Below the pieces are notes generated by a model. That model ran no database searches. It had not been told where the DNA came from and saw only the letters and a program-made list of their open reading frames with translations. Positions 16,219-24,797 of a stretch of DNA of 43,009 nucleotides are shown in pieces (the stretch's first letter is position 1; every line of letters begins with the position of its first letter). The position numbers and the translations under genes are program-made. This DNA is from an uncultured Lachnospiraceae bacterium. Lineage in GTDB: Bacteria; Bacillota; Clostridia; Lachnospirales; Lachnospiraceae. The stretch covers positions 1-43,009 of the forward strand of contig CAJTOR010000029.1 in assembly GCA_910577675.1 (NCBI GenBank). Reading direction: 5' to 3'.

Positions 16219-16247
16219 ACTATACCATATGTTGCTTCTGATTGCAA
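16219..16247 (-). promoter_or_regulatory. Promoter of the tRNA-like RNA/Ro-like/GH20 operon
   Basis: On the minus strand TTGCAA (16247-16242) and TATAGT (16224-16219) are 17 bases apart. The predicted start near 16211 lies about 54 bases before tRNA-like RNA 1. No other promoter is obvious before the Ro-like gene. Confidence 0.75.
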
Positions 16248-16273
16248 CCGATAAAATAATTGCAGGACAGCTT

Positions 16274-16393
16274 CTGTCAAAGAAAATTATACCCCTGCGC
16301 TGCTCTTTTATCAGATAGGTGTTATACAAAAAGAAGTCCCCTTGTCCACCGCTATCATCTTTACGGCTTCGAATCGTGGGACTTCTTTGATAG
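16274..16393 (+). repeat. MITE-like element, about 120 bp
   Basis: CTGTCAAAGAAAATTATACC at the left and GGGACTTCTTTGATAG at the right are imperfect terminal inverted repeats. Related ends occur at 10751, 22672-22766, 27801-27940 and 30361-30380. It carries no gene. It separates the APC permease stop from the tRNA-like operon promoter. Confidence 0.6.
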
Positions 16394-16408
16394 TTTAAAA
16401 AATAGCCA

Positions 16409-18640
16409 CTACTGATGGATCGCCCGCCTGGTTTTGTGGAGCAGGCCGCGCAGTTTCTTCTTTTGCAGGAAGAGATCATAACTCTTAATAATTAACACCG
16501 AACATTCCGCCAAATCCACCACGCGGTCCGTGCGAAGTCCGGTCACCATCTCCTGGATGCCCCAGTCAAGCGAAGCACCCATAACCACAAGGTCATACTG
16601 GGCTGAAAACTCCACCACCTTTTCAACCAGTCCCCCCTCGCAGACCATAATCTCAACCGGCTGGTCGAAGCGCTCTATGGAACCCTTTAAGTACTCCTCC
16701 GTTTCCGCCCTGTCCTCCCCATGGTCAATCACATGCAGAAGCGTAATTGTCGCATCGTAGGCTTTTGCAATACGGTTTACCACCTTCGCAGTCATCTGGG
16801 AATATTTTCCTCCTCCGTAAGGGAAAAGAATCCGTTTAAACTCCGCACCGGTATGCGGCTTTCCCGCATTCTTATCATGGATACGCAGCAATCCCACATC
16901 CGCCGGAGCCTCCTGCAACATCCGGTACGTAAAATTCCCGTACATATATTTCACAATGCCCGCTCCATGCCAACCCATCAGCACAAGCGGGTTCTTCTCC
17001 TTGTGCACGACACTCATAACCGCATGGAATATATCCCTCGAGTGGATTAGCACCGGCTTTATGCCTGGCTCACCCTCATATTTTTTCAGCAGTGCAATCA
17101 CCGCCTCATCGCCGTCCCTGTTGCGCTGCATTGCCTCATAATCAGAAATCGTAAGCAGGTTATCCGGGATCACATTGACCTTGACCGGCACCACTGTCGT
17201 ACTGCTCTCCGCCGCGGCAATCTTTCTTCCAAAATTTAACAGATTCTCCGCCGTCCTGGGATTTGATACCGGAATAATAATCTCATTTTCCCTATCCGCA
17301 TTCCGCTCCTCCCTAATCTCCGGTATATCAACAGTTGCAATCCCCTTGGTCGCATATTTTAGTTTCGGCATAACCAGGTAGTAGTACAGCACCCCGGCGG
17401 CAATCACACCGAGCGCAATGGCAAGCGCAATAAAATCCGATATGGCAAGCTGGATAATCAAAAACAGGTTCACGCCGATACCGAGCAGGGGCGTAACCGG
17501 GAAAAAAGGCACCCTAAACTTACGCTCAAGTTCCGGACTTTTCTTCCTGAAAATAATTAAGGCAACATTGACCAGGCTGTAACCGGTCAGCGAAAAAATG
17601 CTGGTCACGGTCGAGATATGTTCAAGGTCGCGGATGGAAACTGCCACAACAACAATTACCGAGGTCGCAACAATCGAAACCACCGGTGTTTTTGTCCTGC
17701 GGTTTACTGTCTTAAAAATACCCGGGAGCCGGTTATCGCGCGCCATAGCAAACGATGTTCTCGAGGAAGCCATAACCGCTGTGTTGATGGAGGAAAGAGT
17801 TGCGAGAATCCCCGCAAATGCGAAAAGATACCCGCCGAACCTGCCCCCTATCTTCATCGCCGTATCAATCATTGGCGTGTCCGTCATACCGGGCACCAGC
17901 TCATTCCATGGCAGGATACCGCTCCCTATAAAGAACACGGAAGTCTTTATTACAATCACTGCGGCTATGGATATCAATATTGCCTTGGGGATTGTTTTTT
18001 CCGGCTCAATAACTTCCTCGCTCGCTGTTGTAATCAGTCCGTAACCGATGTATGTCATGTACAGAAATCCCATCGCATTAAATACCCCCGACATGCCAAA
18101 GGGCGTATAAGGCTTCTGGTTCCCCATATCAATATGGAATACGCCCACCACCACATAGAGCGCAAGCAGGGCAATCAGCACCGTTGTAATTATGTTCTGC
18201 AAATTTCCGGAACTCTTCGTTCCCCGGATATTTGTGAAGGCAACATAGACCACCAGCACATACGCCGTTGCCATCTGCGGGATAAAAGGGAAGATATAGT
18301 GGACGAAATTGCCGAACCCCAGCGCAAACAGCCCGCAGGACATCGCGTAGCCAAGCCAGAACCCCCAGCCGCAGATAAATCCGATAATATTATTCCCCGT
18401 TGCCTCCTTCACATAAACATATCCCCCTCCGGCTTTTGGCACCACGGTCACAAGTTCTGCAAATGACAGCCCTGTGAATACGGCGGCAATCCCGGCTAAA
18501 AAAATGGCTAGGGACGCACCGGGTCCTGCCGTCGCATAACTTGTTCCCGCCAGCACAAAGATAGCGGAGCCAATCATCGTGCCAATACTAATCATCAGCG
18601 CGGAGTACATTCCGAGTGTCCGATCGAGTTTCTGCTTCAT
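16409..18640 (-). CDS. APC-superfamily amino acid permease fused to universal stress (Usp) domains
   Basis: A 743-residue protein. Residues 1 to about 430 are a 12-helix APC transporter beginning RTLGMYSALMISIGTMIGS, with GPGASLAIF and FAELVTVVPKAGGGYVY as family hallmarks. The cytosolic C-terminus holds two Usp-like alpha/beta halves: one from IIPVSNPRTAENLLNFGRK (about 455-600) and one from FKRILFPYGGGKYSQMTAKV (about 610-730), the latter with the Usp-like DLVVMGASLDWG. Usp domains of such fusions bind nucleotides and probably gate transport in response to energy or stress. The substrate, an amino acid or polyamine, is not clear. The start follows AATGAGG. It appears monocistronic. Confidence 0.9.
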   Translation of the reverse strand: MKQKLDRTLGMYSALMISIGTMIGSAIFVLAGTSYATAGPGASLAIFLAGIAAVFTGLSFAELVTVVPKAGGGYVYVKEATGNNIIGFICGWGFWLGYAMSCGLFALGFGNFVHYIFPFIPQMATAYVLVVYVAFTNIRGTKSSGNLQNIITTVLIALLALYVVVGVFHIDMGNQKPYTPFGMSGVFNAMGFLYMTYIGYGLITTASEEVIEPEKTIPKAILISIAAVIVIKTSVFFIGSGILPWNELVPGMTDTPMIDTAMKIGGRFGGYLFAFAGILATLSSINTAVMASSRTSFAMARDNRLPGIFKTVNRRTKTPVVSIVATSVIVVVAVSIRDLEHISTVTSIFSLTGYSLVNVALIIFRKKSPELERKFRVPFFPVTPLLGIGVNLFLIIQLAISDFIALAIALGVIAAGVLYYYLVMPKLKYATKGIATVDIPEIREERNADRENEIIIPVSNPRTAENLLNFGRKIAAAESSTTVVPVKVNVIPDNLLTISDYEAMQRNRDGDEAVIALLKKYEGEPGIKPVLIHSRDIFHAVMSVVHKEKNPLVLMGWHGAGIVKYMYGNFTYRMLQEAPADVGLLRIHDKNAGKPHTGAEFKRILFPYGGGKYSQMTAKVVNRIAKAYDATITLLHVIDHGEDRAETEEYLKGSIERFDQPVEIMVCEGGLVEKVVEFSAQYDLVVMGASLDWGIQEMVTGLRTDRVVDLAECSVLIIKSYDLFLQKKKLRGLLHKTRRAIHQ

Positions 18641-18782
18641 AAAAACCTCATTTCTGCAAGGCAGATTCCATCCGCTTATTTTATAACGCGCAGAAGCAAT
18701 TTTTTCCTTGCCGCTTTTTTCTCTCCCCTATTGTAAATCGTCTTCGGGGAGAAATCAAGGTTTTGTGGGAAATTTAAGTCCC

Positions 18783-18980
18783 TTATACCCACCCATTCTT
18801 CCGGAACAGCTCCATCATAGCAATCTGTTCTTCTGAGGGCTACTGGTTTTCTCCCTGCGCAGTGAACTTATTAATATACTCATCATCCCATCGTTTCAGG
18901 ATTCTGAGAATCTCATCCACGATATGGACATCCCGCTCCACAATACTGTCCAAATCCCATTCCCTAATATCGAGCTGGCT
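18783..18980 (-). pseudogene. C-terminal remnant of an unrecognised gene with an in-frame stop
   Basis: On the minus strand the frame reads QLDIREWDLDSIVERDVHIV and ends ELFRKNGWV. It is interrupted by a TAG after AQGENQ. There is no start or ribosome site; a stop precedes it closely. The composition is protein-like (acidic helices), so it is likely the tail of a decayed gene. Family unknown. Confidence 0.4.
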
Positions 18981-18985
18981 TACTT

Positions 18986-19391
18986 TTTAATGTGACCTTA
19001 CCCAGCAGGATTTAAACAATAAAACGGAGCTGTTGCTTTGTAGATTTTTATCTACTTTCACAACAACTCCATTTTTATCACTCCGATTGCCACTGTTATT
19101 GACCTCTATTGGTCGTTTTTCATTCGCCAATACTCCATTTTATTTCTGCCAAAAAGTCGTTCACTGACCATACCGCGGCGGATGATGCAAAAATCATTAT
19201 GGTAATCGGCAATAATAGGGTTATTTCCTATTCGAAATACATTTTATCAAAGTTAAATTCTTCTGTAATCATATCTAATGCTATGCGTTTATCTTTGTGC
19301 CGGGCAGGAATTGATTTTAATTACCCATATTCAAAAAAGGCATCTATCACTCTTATCCAATATTCTGCGTCCCTCTGTGCTTATTTTCCCA
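18986..19391. other. Decayed intergenic stretch with an imperfect hairpin
   Basis: GGAGCTGTTG (19025 region) pairs imperfectly with CAACAACTCC (19071 end), enclosing GTAGAT/ATCTAC. It resembles a terminator or the end of a small mobile element. Scattered protein-like pieces in several minus-strand frames (for example LPITIMIFASSAAVWSVNDF) are broken by stops. No intact gene is seen. Confidence 0.35.
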
Positions 19392-20171
19392 CTACAGCAA
19401 AACATCCACCTTACGGTATAATGGCATCTTTATCCTCTCTTTCTCCCCCATCGCATCTTCTTCCTCTATATTTCCATTTTCTTCCTTTTTCACTTTATCA
19501 GACTCTGTTTTCTTTGATTCCACAGATCCTTCCATATCCAGTTTTGTATCTTTATTCCGGTCTTTCTCTTCCGCTTTTTTCTCCTCCCGGACATCCTTTG
19601 CCGTCTCATTTAACTCTTCCCCCGCACGGTTCAGGTTCTGTGCCTGGTCTTTTGCAACCTTTGAAATCCGCTCTTCGATCTCTGCCACACTCTCCTGTTT
19701 TCTCTCGACCGCAGCGCCCCTGGCTGAATGTTCAATCTCGCTCTTTAATATATTTGCCCTTGCTTTCATTGTGCCCACCATATTTTGCTGGACTTCTGCC
19801 TGACCTACAGCCCGGTTTGCTGAAATCATCGCCTCCATGCTTCCCTGTGACATTCCTGCTGCCTGCTTTCCCTTAGGCGCATTTTCTGGTTCCTGTTTTT
19901 TTTGTGCAACGGACTGTTTTTCCTGCTGTTTTTCATGGCGCAGCTCTATTTCATGCTGGCGAAGCTGTGCGTTTAAATCCATGATCTTCTGTTGGATTTC
20001 CTTGCGCCTTTCCATTTTCTCTTCCGGTTCCATTTCCTTGTTTGCAGCGAGCTCCTGCAATTGTTTCTGTGCGTTTGCAATCTGTGCCCGGATGTTTTTG
20101 CTTACCGGGTCAGCCGCCTGCGCCAAAACTCTGTTTGGTTTGCTTTCCCCACCGATGCCGTCAACTCTCAT
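19392..20171 (-). CDS. FlxA-like coiled-coil protein
   Basis: A 259-residue, very hydrophilic protein rich in Glu, Lys and Gln. The N-terminus MRVDGIGGESKPNRVLAQAA and the stretch KNIRAQIANAQKQLQEL resemble proteins annotated as FlxA-like in Lachnospiraceae. Coiled coil is expected at about 25-85 and again at 125-190. The tail (about 195-245) is charged low complexity, and the last residues MPLYRKVDVLL differ. There is no signal peptide or membrane helix. FlxA is a flagellum-class gene in enterobacteria, but no flagellar gene is near, so the role is open. The ribosome site TAGGAGG is supplied by a dispersed leader repeat (20178-20302). Confidence 0.6.
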   Translation of the reverse strand: MRVDGIGGESKPNRVLAQAADPVSKNIRAQIANAQKQLQELAANKEMEPEEKMERRKEIQQKIMDLNAQLRQHEIELRHEKQQEKQSVAQKKQEPENAPKGKQAAGMSQGSMEAMISANRAVGQAEVQQNMVGTMKARANILKSEIEHSARGAAVERKQESVAEIEERISKVAKDQAQNLNRAGEELNETAKDVREEKKAEEKDRNKDTKLDMEGSVESKKTESDKVKKEENGNIEEEDAMGEKERIKMPLYRKVDVLL

Positions 20172-20177
20172 ATTTTT

Positions 20178-20302
20178 CCTCCTATTTTTAGTTCCGCAAA
20201 TTCCTTCCCAACGCCCCTATCACAAAGAGGATCTTTCCTCCGCTTTGCTCCTGAAATCTCCTCTTTGGCGTTGTCCAGGGATTTGCTGTTTTAGTTCCGC
20301 AA
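20178..20302 (-). repeat. Leader repeat, copy A (GCGGAACT family)
   Basis: Bounded by two TTGCGGAACTAAAA direct repeats (minus strand), with AACAGCAAA just inside the first and AATAGGAGG just after the second. Copy B at 24409-24545 has the same order of blocks. In both places the element ends in the ribosome site of the next gene, although the genes are unrelated. It probably is a mobile or conserved RNA leader. Confidence 0.6.
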
Positions 20303-20404
20303 CTTATTTTTTATTTCGGATGATTCTTTTCTATTCTTAACCGCCATGTTGTGGAAATTATATTTTTTGTTGTGAAGGGGCTTTGCCTGCTTATCCCTAA
20401 AACA

Positions 20405-21778
20405 TCAGGTATCTTTCTCTTCCGCCCTTAACATCAGCATCACGTTAAGCCGCACGCGTTCCCCCTCCTGCACGATATCCACATCCCCGTAATACTTTTG
20501 CGCCACTCTGCGGATATTTGCCAGACCAAACCCATGCTGTTCCTCATCCTGCTTTGTGCTCTGTGGCAGCTCCCCGTCCCCGGTGGTCTTGAGTGTACCG
20601 GAAAAATTATTTTCCACCTCGATCATAAAAGCCTTCCGCCTGCGCCACGACCTGATTTTCACATAGGGTATATCACAGGTTCTCGCTGCTTCAAGGGCAT
20701 TTGCCAGGGAATTATTTAGGATAACGCTGATATCAAAGGCATTTAGCCCCGCATCCTGCGGATAGTGGAACCCACTTTCAAAGGCAATTCCTTCCTCCTT
20801 TGCCTGCCGTTTCTTTTCCGCAAGGACAATATCGGTCACCGGGTTTTTGCTCCCTCCACCATATCCTCCCAAGCTATCCTGCGCCATTAATAATTCCTCT
20901 TTTAGTTTCTTAAAATACTGCTTTAATTCCTCCCCCTCATGATTTAAAAAAAGATTTTCCAGCACCACCACATGGTTGCCCATATCATGCCGCAATCCTT
21001 TCACTTCGCGATAAAGCCCTTCCACTTCGCGGATATGTATTTCAATCCTTCTTTGCTGCTCCAAAAGGACTGCATCTTCCTTCTCCCTCTGTTTGGCTTC
21101 CCGGATTTTCTGGTAAACCACAAGTGTAAGAAGCACAGCCGAAAATGAAACAACCTGATATATAATTTTCAGCCATTCATATTCACCGTGGACATTCCAG
21201 ATATACTGCCCCGTATCCTTCAGATAAACATCCACTACAAAAGCCAGGATAAACCTTCCAACAAGCACCGAGAACAATGGCAAAAGCAAAAGCCCAAGTT
21301 CTTTCTTTGTAACATTCTCCTCCTTGCGGATATATATCCGATGCATCAACCTCACCATAAAGTGCAATAAAATTCCCTGAAGGACACAATATAAAATCTC
21401 AAATAACAAATAACAAAAAAGTTGCAGCCACTCTCTTTCATTTAAATACTTTGTCATCAAAACAAGGATAAAATAAATATTCCTCGGAATTAACGCAAAT
21501 CCGGACTCAATCCAAAAAAGCAGGCTCCCTGTAACTGACAGGAATATTTTCTGTTCCAGATTTCTTCTCTCGAGCAGATACATCACCACAAAAGCCCCCG
21601 CCATCCCGCAAAGGTCAGAATGCCTTACCTCCCACGGCACCAGCCACAGAAAAAGCATCATAAGAAAATAGGTAATTCCAGTCCACTCTGCCACATGACG
21701 CTTCCTAATAAACGGGCGCACAAAGCAGCAGAAGAAATATCCCTCTATTATAATCTCCGCAATATTGGACAGGTTCAT
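20405..21778 (-). CDS. AgrC-like GHKL sensor histidine kinase
   Basis: A 457-residue membrane kinase. About six hydrophobic helices fill residues 1-225. A coiled stretch then leads to the H-box RHDMGNHVVVLENL, the N-box NNSLANALEA and the G-box HGFGLANI of GHKL kinases of the AgrC/ComD type (HPK10). Such kinases sense peptides or other small signals and phosphorylate a LytTR regulator. The partner regulator lies directly upstream in the same direction with a 97-base gap. The ATG at 21778 follows GGGAGGTGG. No signal-peptide gene of the AgrD type is visible nearby, so the signal is unknown. Confidence 0.9.
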   Translation of the reverse strand: MNLSNIAEIIIEGYFFCCFVRPFIRKRHVAEWTGITYFLMMLFLWLVPWEVRHSDLCGMAGAFVVMYLLERRNLEQKIFLSVTGSLLFWIESGFALIPRNIYFILVLMTKYLNEREWLQLFCYLLFEILYCVLQGILLHFMVRLMHRIYIRKEENVTKKELGLLLLPLFSVLVGRFILAFVVDVYLKDTGQYIWNVHGEYEWLKIIYQVVSFSAVLLTLVVYQKIREAKQREKEDAVLLEQQRRIEIHIREVEGLYREVKGLRHDMGNHVVVLENLFLNHEGEELKQYFKKLKEELLMAQDSLGGYGGGSKNPVTDIVLAEKKRQAKEEGIAFESGFHYPQDAGLNAFDISVILNNSLANALEAARTCDIPYVKIRSWRRRKAFMIEVENNFSGTLKTTGDGELPQSTKQDEEQHGFGLANIRRVAQKYYGDVDIVQEGERVRLNVMLMLRAEEKDT

Positions 21779-21875
21779 TACCACCTCCCAATATAACTCA
21801 ATCCCTCTCAATCCTTCCCCTCTTTTCTTTCGCGGTTTTATACTCTATTTTAAAGTTCACCCGCCCAATCCCCCA

Positions 21876-22598
21876 CTACTGCCCTTCTCTCCGGTTATAA
21901 CGCATAAAACTTTTTACAAAGGCAGAATAATTCTTCTTCGCCATCAGCGCACGCCCCTTCTCCAATATAATCTCCGTCGCACTGTAGCGTTCCACATACC
22001 TGAAATTGACCAGATACGCCCTGTGAGGGCGAAAAAAATCTTCCCCAGCAATCTTTGCAAGATCCGAAAGTTTCCCATAGTATTCCAGATCCCCTTCTCT
22101 AACGTGCAGCGTAACTTTACGGTTATATACTTCCGCATAAATAATATCCCTGATTAATACCTTTGTGGACAAGCCGCCATTTTTAACTAACAGATAACGG
22201 TCTTTATCCGCCCCGCTCCTCTCTGTCTTTTGTCCCTGCAATTCCCTTAAACACTTTACCGCCCTCAAAAACACCTCAGCAAATTTCTTATCATCAAATG
22301 GCTTCACCAGATAATGAAATGCCCCCACATCGAACGCTTCAAATACATACTCCTTTAAAGCTGTCACAAAAATAAGGATTACTTTATCATCCTTTTTTCT
22401 TAAAGCGCGCGCCGTCCTCATGCCGTCCTGCCCCGCAAGACGGATATCCAAAAACAGGATATCTCCAAAATCCTCTGCTAAAAGCAATTCCTCCCCCGAA
22501 GCAAAAAACATTATCCCCGCACCGGGACAAAGCCTTTGCACCTTTGAAGCAATCAATTCCCTAACTGCTGCCTCATCATCACAAATGGATATTCTCAT
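21876..22598 (-). CDS. LytTR-family response regulator
   Basis: A 240-residue regulator. The receiver domain (about 1-120) has the acidic pair in ISICDDEAA, the phosphoacceptor Asp in ILFLDIRLAGQDG and the Lys in YLVKPFDD. A LytTR DNA-binding domain follows (about 135-235): DIIYAEVYNRKVTLHV and FFRPHRAYLVN are typical. It should bind direct repeats upstream of its targets after phosphorylation by the downstream AgrC-like kinase. The ATG at 22598 starts at the receiver as expected; the upstream frame extension has no family match. The ribosome site GGGATGGGG is moderate. Confidence 0.92.
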   Translation of the reverse strand: MRISICDDEAAVRELIASKVQRLCPGAGIMFFASGEELLLAEDFGDILFLDIRLAGQDGMRTARALRKKDDKVILIFVTALKEYVFEAFDVGAFHYLVKPFDDKKFAEVFLRAVKCLRELQGQKTERSGADKDRYLLVKNGGLSTKVLIRDIIYAEVYNRKVTLHVREGDLEYYGKLSDLAKIAGEDFFRPHRAYLVNFRYVERYSATEIILEKGRALMAKKNYSAFVKSFMRYNRREGQ

Positions 22599-22671
22599 AT
22601 TTTCCCCATCCCTGCCGCGATCCAAACCGTGATAGCTGCAAAACATCTTCCACACTAAAAACATCAAAACA

Positions 22672-22766
22672 TTCAAAGGAAATTTTATCCCTATGCTGCT
22701 ACCGCAAAAAATCCCCATCTCCCCGTTTCCTCTTTACAACTAAGGAGCGGGGAACTTCTTTAACAG
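22672..22766 (+). repeat. MITE-like element, about 95 bp
   Basis: Left end TTCAAAGGAAATTTTATCCC with ATGCTGCT, right end GGGGAACTTCTTTAACAG, in inverted orientation. Same family as 16274-16393. It lies upstream of the LytTR regulator and may affect its promoter. Confidence 0.6.
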
Positions 22767-22853
22767 ATTAAAATTATATCGGATTTTTCACGCATTTTCC
22801 ATATGAAAATGTTGTGAAACCATGTTTTTTTGTTGCAGAGAAACTAAAAACAC

Positions 22854-22882
22854 AAAAAAAGGGGACAAATCATCTGTCCCCT
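22854..22882 (-). terminator. Terminator of the GPH symporter gene
   Basis: On the minus strand AGGGGACA/TGTCCCCT with a 7-base loop, followed by a run of seven T. Confidence 0.9.
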
Positions 22883-22975
22883 CCTTGTTTAAGTCTGATA
22901 CCCCTGAATCAAGAACTTATAGAACGCCTAAACCGTGAAAATACTCCCAGCCTTTCTACCACTCCCATATATTTA

Positions 22976-24397
22976 TTAATCTTCTCCCCCACTCCCTCCT
23001 TCGCTCCCATCTGAAAGTGCAGTCTTTTGCCTCGCCTGACTTTGCTCTAATCTTAACTTTTCATTTGCCCGCTCCACTCTCATCCCGGAAAGTACCAGCA
23101 TAATTACTAAATCCAGCAAGAATGGAAGCCACAGATACATAAAATGCAGCATTGTGATACAGGAATCCGGCTGGACTTCCATTTTCCCGTCAAAGCCGGA
23201 AAATTCAAGCAGCCAGCCCGCAAGTGCCATTCCAATCCCCCCGCCAAGTTTTACGCCAAGTGATGTGCAGGAATACATGGTGCCATCCACCCGCTTGCCC
23301 TTCTTCAAAAAAGTATATTCCGAGCAGGAGGCAATAACCGCATTCATATCCCCCTGCCACGGTGCCTGTCCGAGCGCAGCAAGTGCAGTAAACAAAAGCA
23401 TTAGCGGCACGCTTCCCAAATACCCGGCAAACACAACAAGAAGCCTTCCTATTACAGCGATAATATACCCACTCAAATTCAACTTGTACATGCCTTTAAA
23501 GCGCCCTACCAATGTCGGGGTAAAAACCAGCGCGATAATCAGCGGGATATTAACTGCCCATGAAAATACACCGTAAAGATTTTCATTTTTCAACACATAG
23601 GTCATATAATAAATCCCTGCATTAATCATTGCCCCGTAAAGCTGCTGTAAAATATAGACCCCGCAGATCATCAAATAATACTTGTTTGATACAAGGAGTT
23701 TAAATCCCTGAAGAAGACCGTATTTTTCTTCTACTGCCTTTTCTTCTTCCCCCACAAGAAGTTCTTCTTCCGAAAGTTCTTTTACGGACAGCGCGGATAC
23801 GGTATTGACAACCAGACCAATCAGTGCATAAACTACAGCCACAATTCTCCAGGCGGCAGCCCCACCGCCGAGTTCCGAAACAAAACCAACCGTAACCGAC
23901 TGAATCAGAAGGCTTGTGGCAAATGCAAAGATAAAGCGGTAAGACCCCATCTGAACCCGCTCCTTGCTGTTTTTCGTCACAAGGGAAGTCAGCGCCGAAT
24001 AAGCTATGTTGTTTGCTGTGTAAAATACACCGTTTAACAGGGTATAGGCGATAAGAAACCATGCATACTGCGCCGTGGTTCCAATATTTACCGGCACGGC
24101 AAAGATTGCGACCAGCGTTACTGCACAGCCAATATAACCGTACAGCATCCACGGTCTTGCCTTGCCAAGCTTCGAATGGGTTTTATCGATCATCGTACCG
24201 AAAAATATATCGGTAAAACCATCAAAAAGTTTTGATACCGCAATCAATGTACCAACGATCCCCGATGAGAGTCCAATGGTGTTGGTAAGATAAATCATAA
24301 CAAAAGAGGATAACAATGCATACACCACATTGCCCGCTATATCCCCCGAGCCGTAACCCACCTTATTATACCATTTTAAATACTGCTTTTCCCCCAT
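22976..24397 (-). CDS. GPH-family (MFS) glycoside:cation symporter
   Basis: A 473-residue, 12-helix transporter of the glycoside-pentoside-hexuronide:cation symporter family. The N-terminus KVGYGSGDIAGNVVYALLSS and the loop THSKLGKARPWMLYGYIG are characteristic. The C-terminal tail after about 440 is hydrophilic and rich in Gly, Glu and Ser. It should import a sugar or glycoside with a cation. It is divergent from an AraC-type regulator at 24798, which probably controls it in response to the same sugar. The ribosome site AATAGGAGG comes from a dispersed leader repeat. No glycosidase is adjacent; the GH20 enzyme at 12.5 kb could process an imported glycoside, but that link is speculation. Confidence 0.9.
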   Translation of the reverse strand: MGEKQYLKWYNKVGYGSGDIAGNVVYALLSSFVMIYLTNTIGLSSGIVGTLIAVSKLFDGFTDIFFGTMIDKTHSKLGKARPWMLYGYIGCAVTLVAIFAVPVNIGTTAQYAWFLIAYTLLNGVFYTANNIAYSALTSLVTKNSKERVQMGSYRFIFAFATSLLIQSVTVGFVSELGGGAAAWRIVAVVYALIGLVVNTVSALSVKELSEEELLVGEEEKAVEEKYGLLQGFKLLVSNKYYLMICGVYILQQLYGAMINAGIYYMTYVLKNENLYGVFSWAVNIPLIIALVFTPTLVGRFKGMYKLNLSGYIIAVIGRLLVVFAGYLGSVPLMLLFTALAALGQAPWQGDMNAVIASCSEYTFLKKGKRVDGTMYSCTSLGVKLGGGIGMALAGWLLEFSGFDGKMEVQPDSCITMLHFMYLWLPFLLDLVIMLVLSGMRVERANEKLRLEQSQARQKTALSDGSEGGSGGED

Positions 24398-24408
24398 AAT
24401 ATTTTAGC

Positions 24409-24545
24409 CTCCTATTTTGAGTTCCGCAAAGCACCTCCCCGCCACTCTTTCCCCGGAAGCAAATTTTCCCGCTCCGCTCCTTAAATTTCCTTCCAGTGCC
24501 GGTTCGCCACTTTGCTGTTTTTTGAGTTCCGCAAAGCACCTCCCC
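24409..24545 (-). repeat. Leader repeat, copy B (GCGGAACT family)
   Basis: On the minus strand GGTGCTTTGCGGAACTCAAAA occurs twice in spirit (24522-24541 and 24417-24436), with AACAGCAAAGTG after the first and AATAGGAGG after the second. The architecture equals copy A at 20178-20302. It forms the leader of the GPH symporter. Confidence 0.6.
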
Positions 24546-24736
24546 ATCACTTTGCTGTTTTTTGTTTTGCAATCCACACCCCGACATTCTTTTACTGGAT
24601 TTCCACCTCCTCAAACATATATTTTTTTGAACTGTCAGCCTCTTTCCCCGTCATATTCTTTGGGCTGCTCTTGTTTTCCCCGTCAGATATTGGCTTAATT
24701 GTACAATTTTCAAAAGTATAAGTCCATAAACTCAAT

Positions 24737-24765
24737 TTGACAAAACATGCACAAAATGATACAAT
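24737..24765 (+). promoter_or_regulatory. Promoter of the AraC-type regulator
   Basis: TTGACA (24737-24742) and TACAAT (24760-24765), 17 bases apart, 33 bases before the ATG. Confidence 0.85.
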
Positions 24766-24797
24766 ATAATTATCAACCCTCCCGGAGGTAAACGCGT

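Noticed and set aside
15894..16280. A 128-codon minus-strand open frame across the tRNA-like region
   Set aside because: It runs through both acceptor stems and T arms, has no ribosome site and its translation looks like read-through of structured RNA.
17618..18466. A 282-codon plus-strand frame inside the APC permease
   Set aside because: Shadow frame of a clear transporter; composition rich in His, Arg and Cys, no ribosome site.
19109..19876. A 255-codon plus-strand frame rich in Leu, Pro and Ser
   Set aside because: It is largely the reverse complement of the charged FlxA-like gene, which has the ribosome site and a family match.
24366..24614. An 82-codon frame with an internal repeat (GEVLCGTQ twice)
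   Set aside because: The repeat comes from the GCGGAACT leader element; no start with a proper ribosome site, and it overlaps the symporter start.
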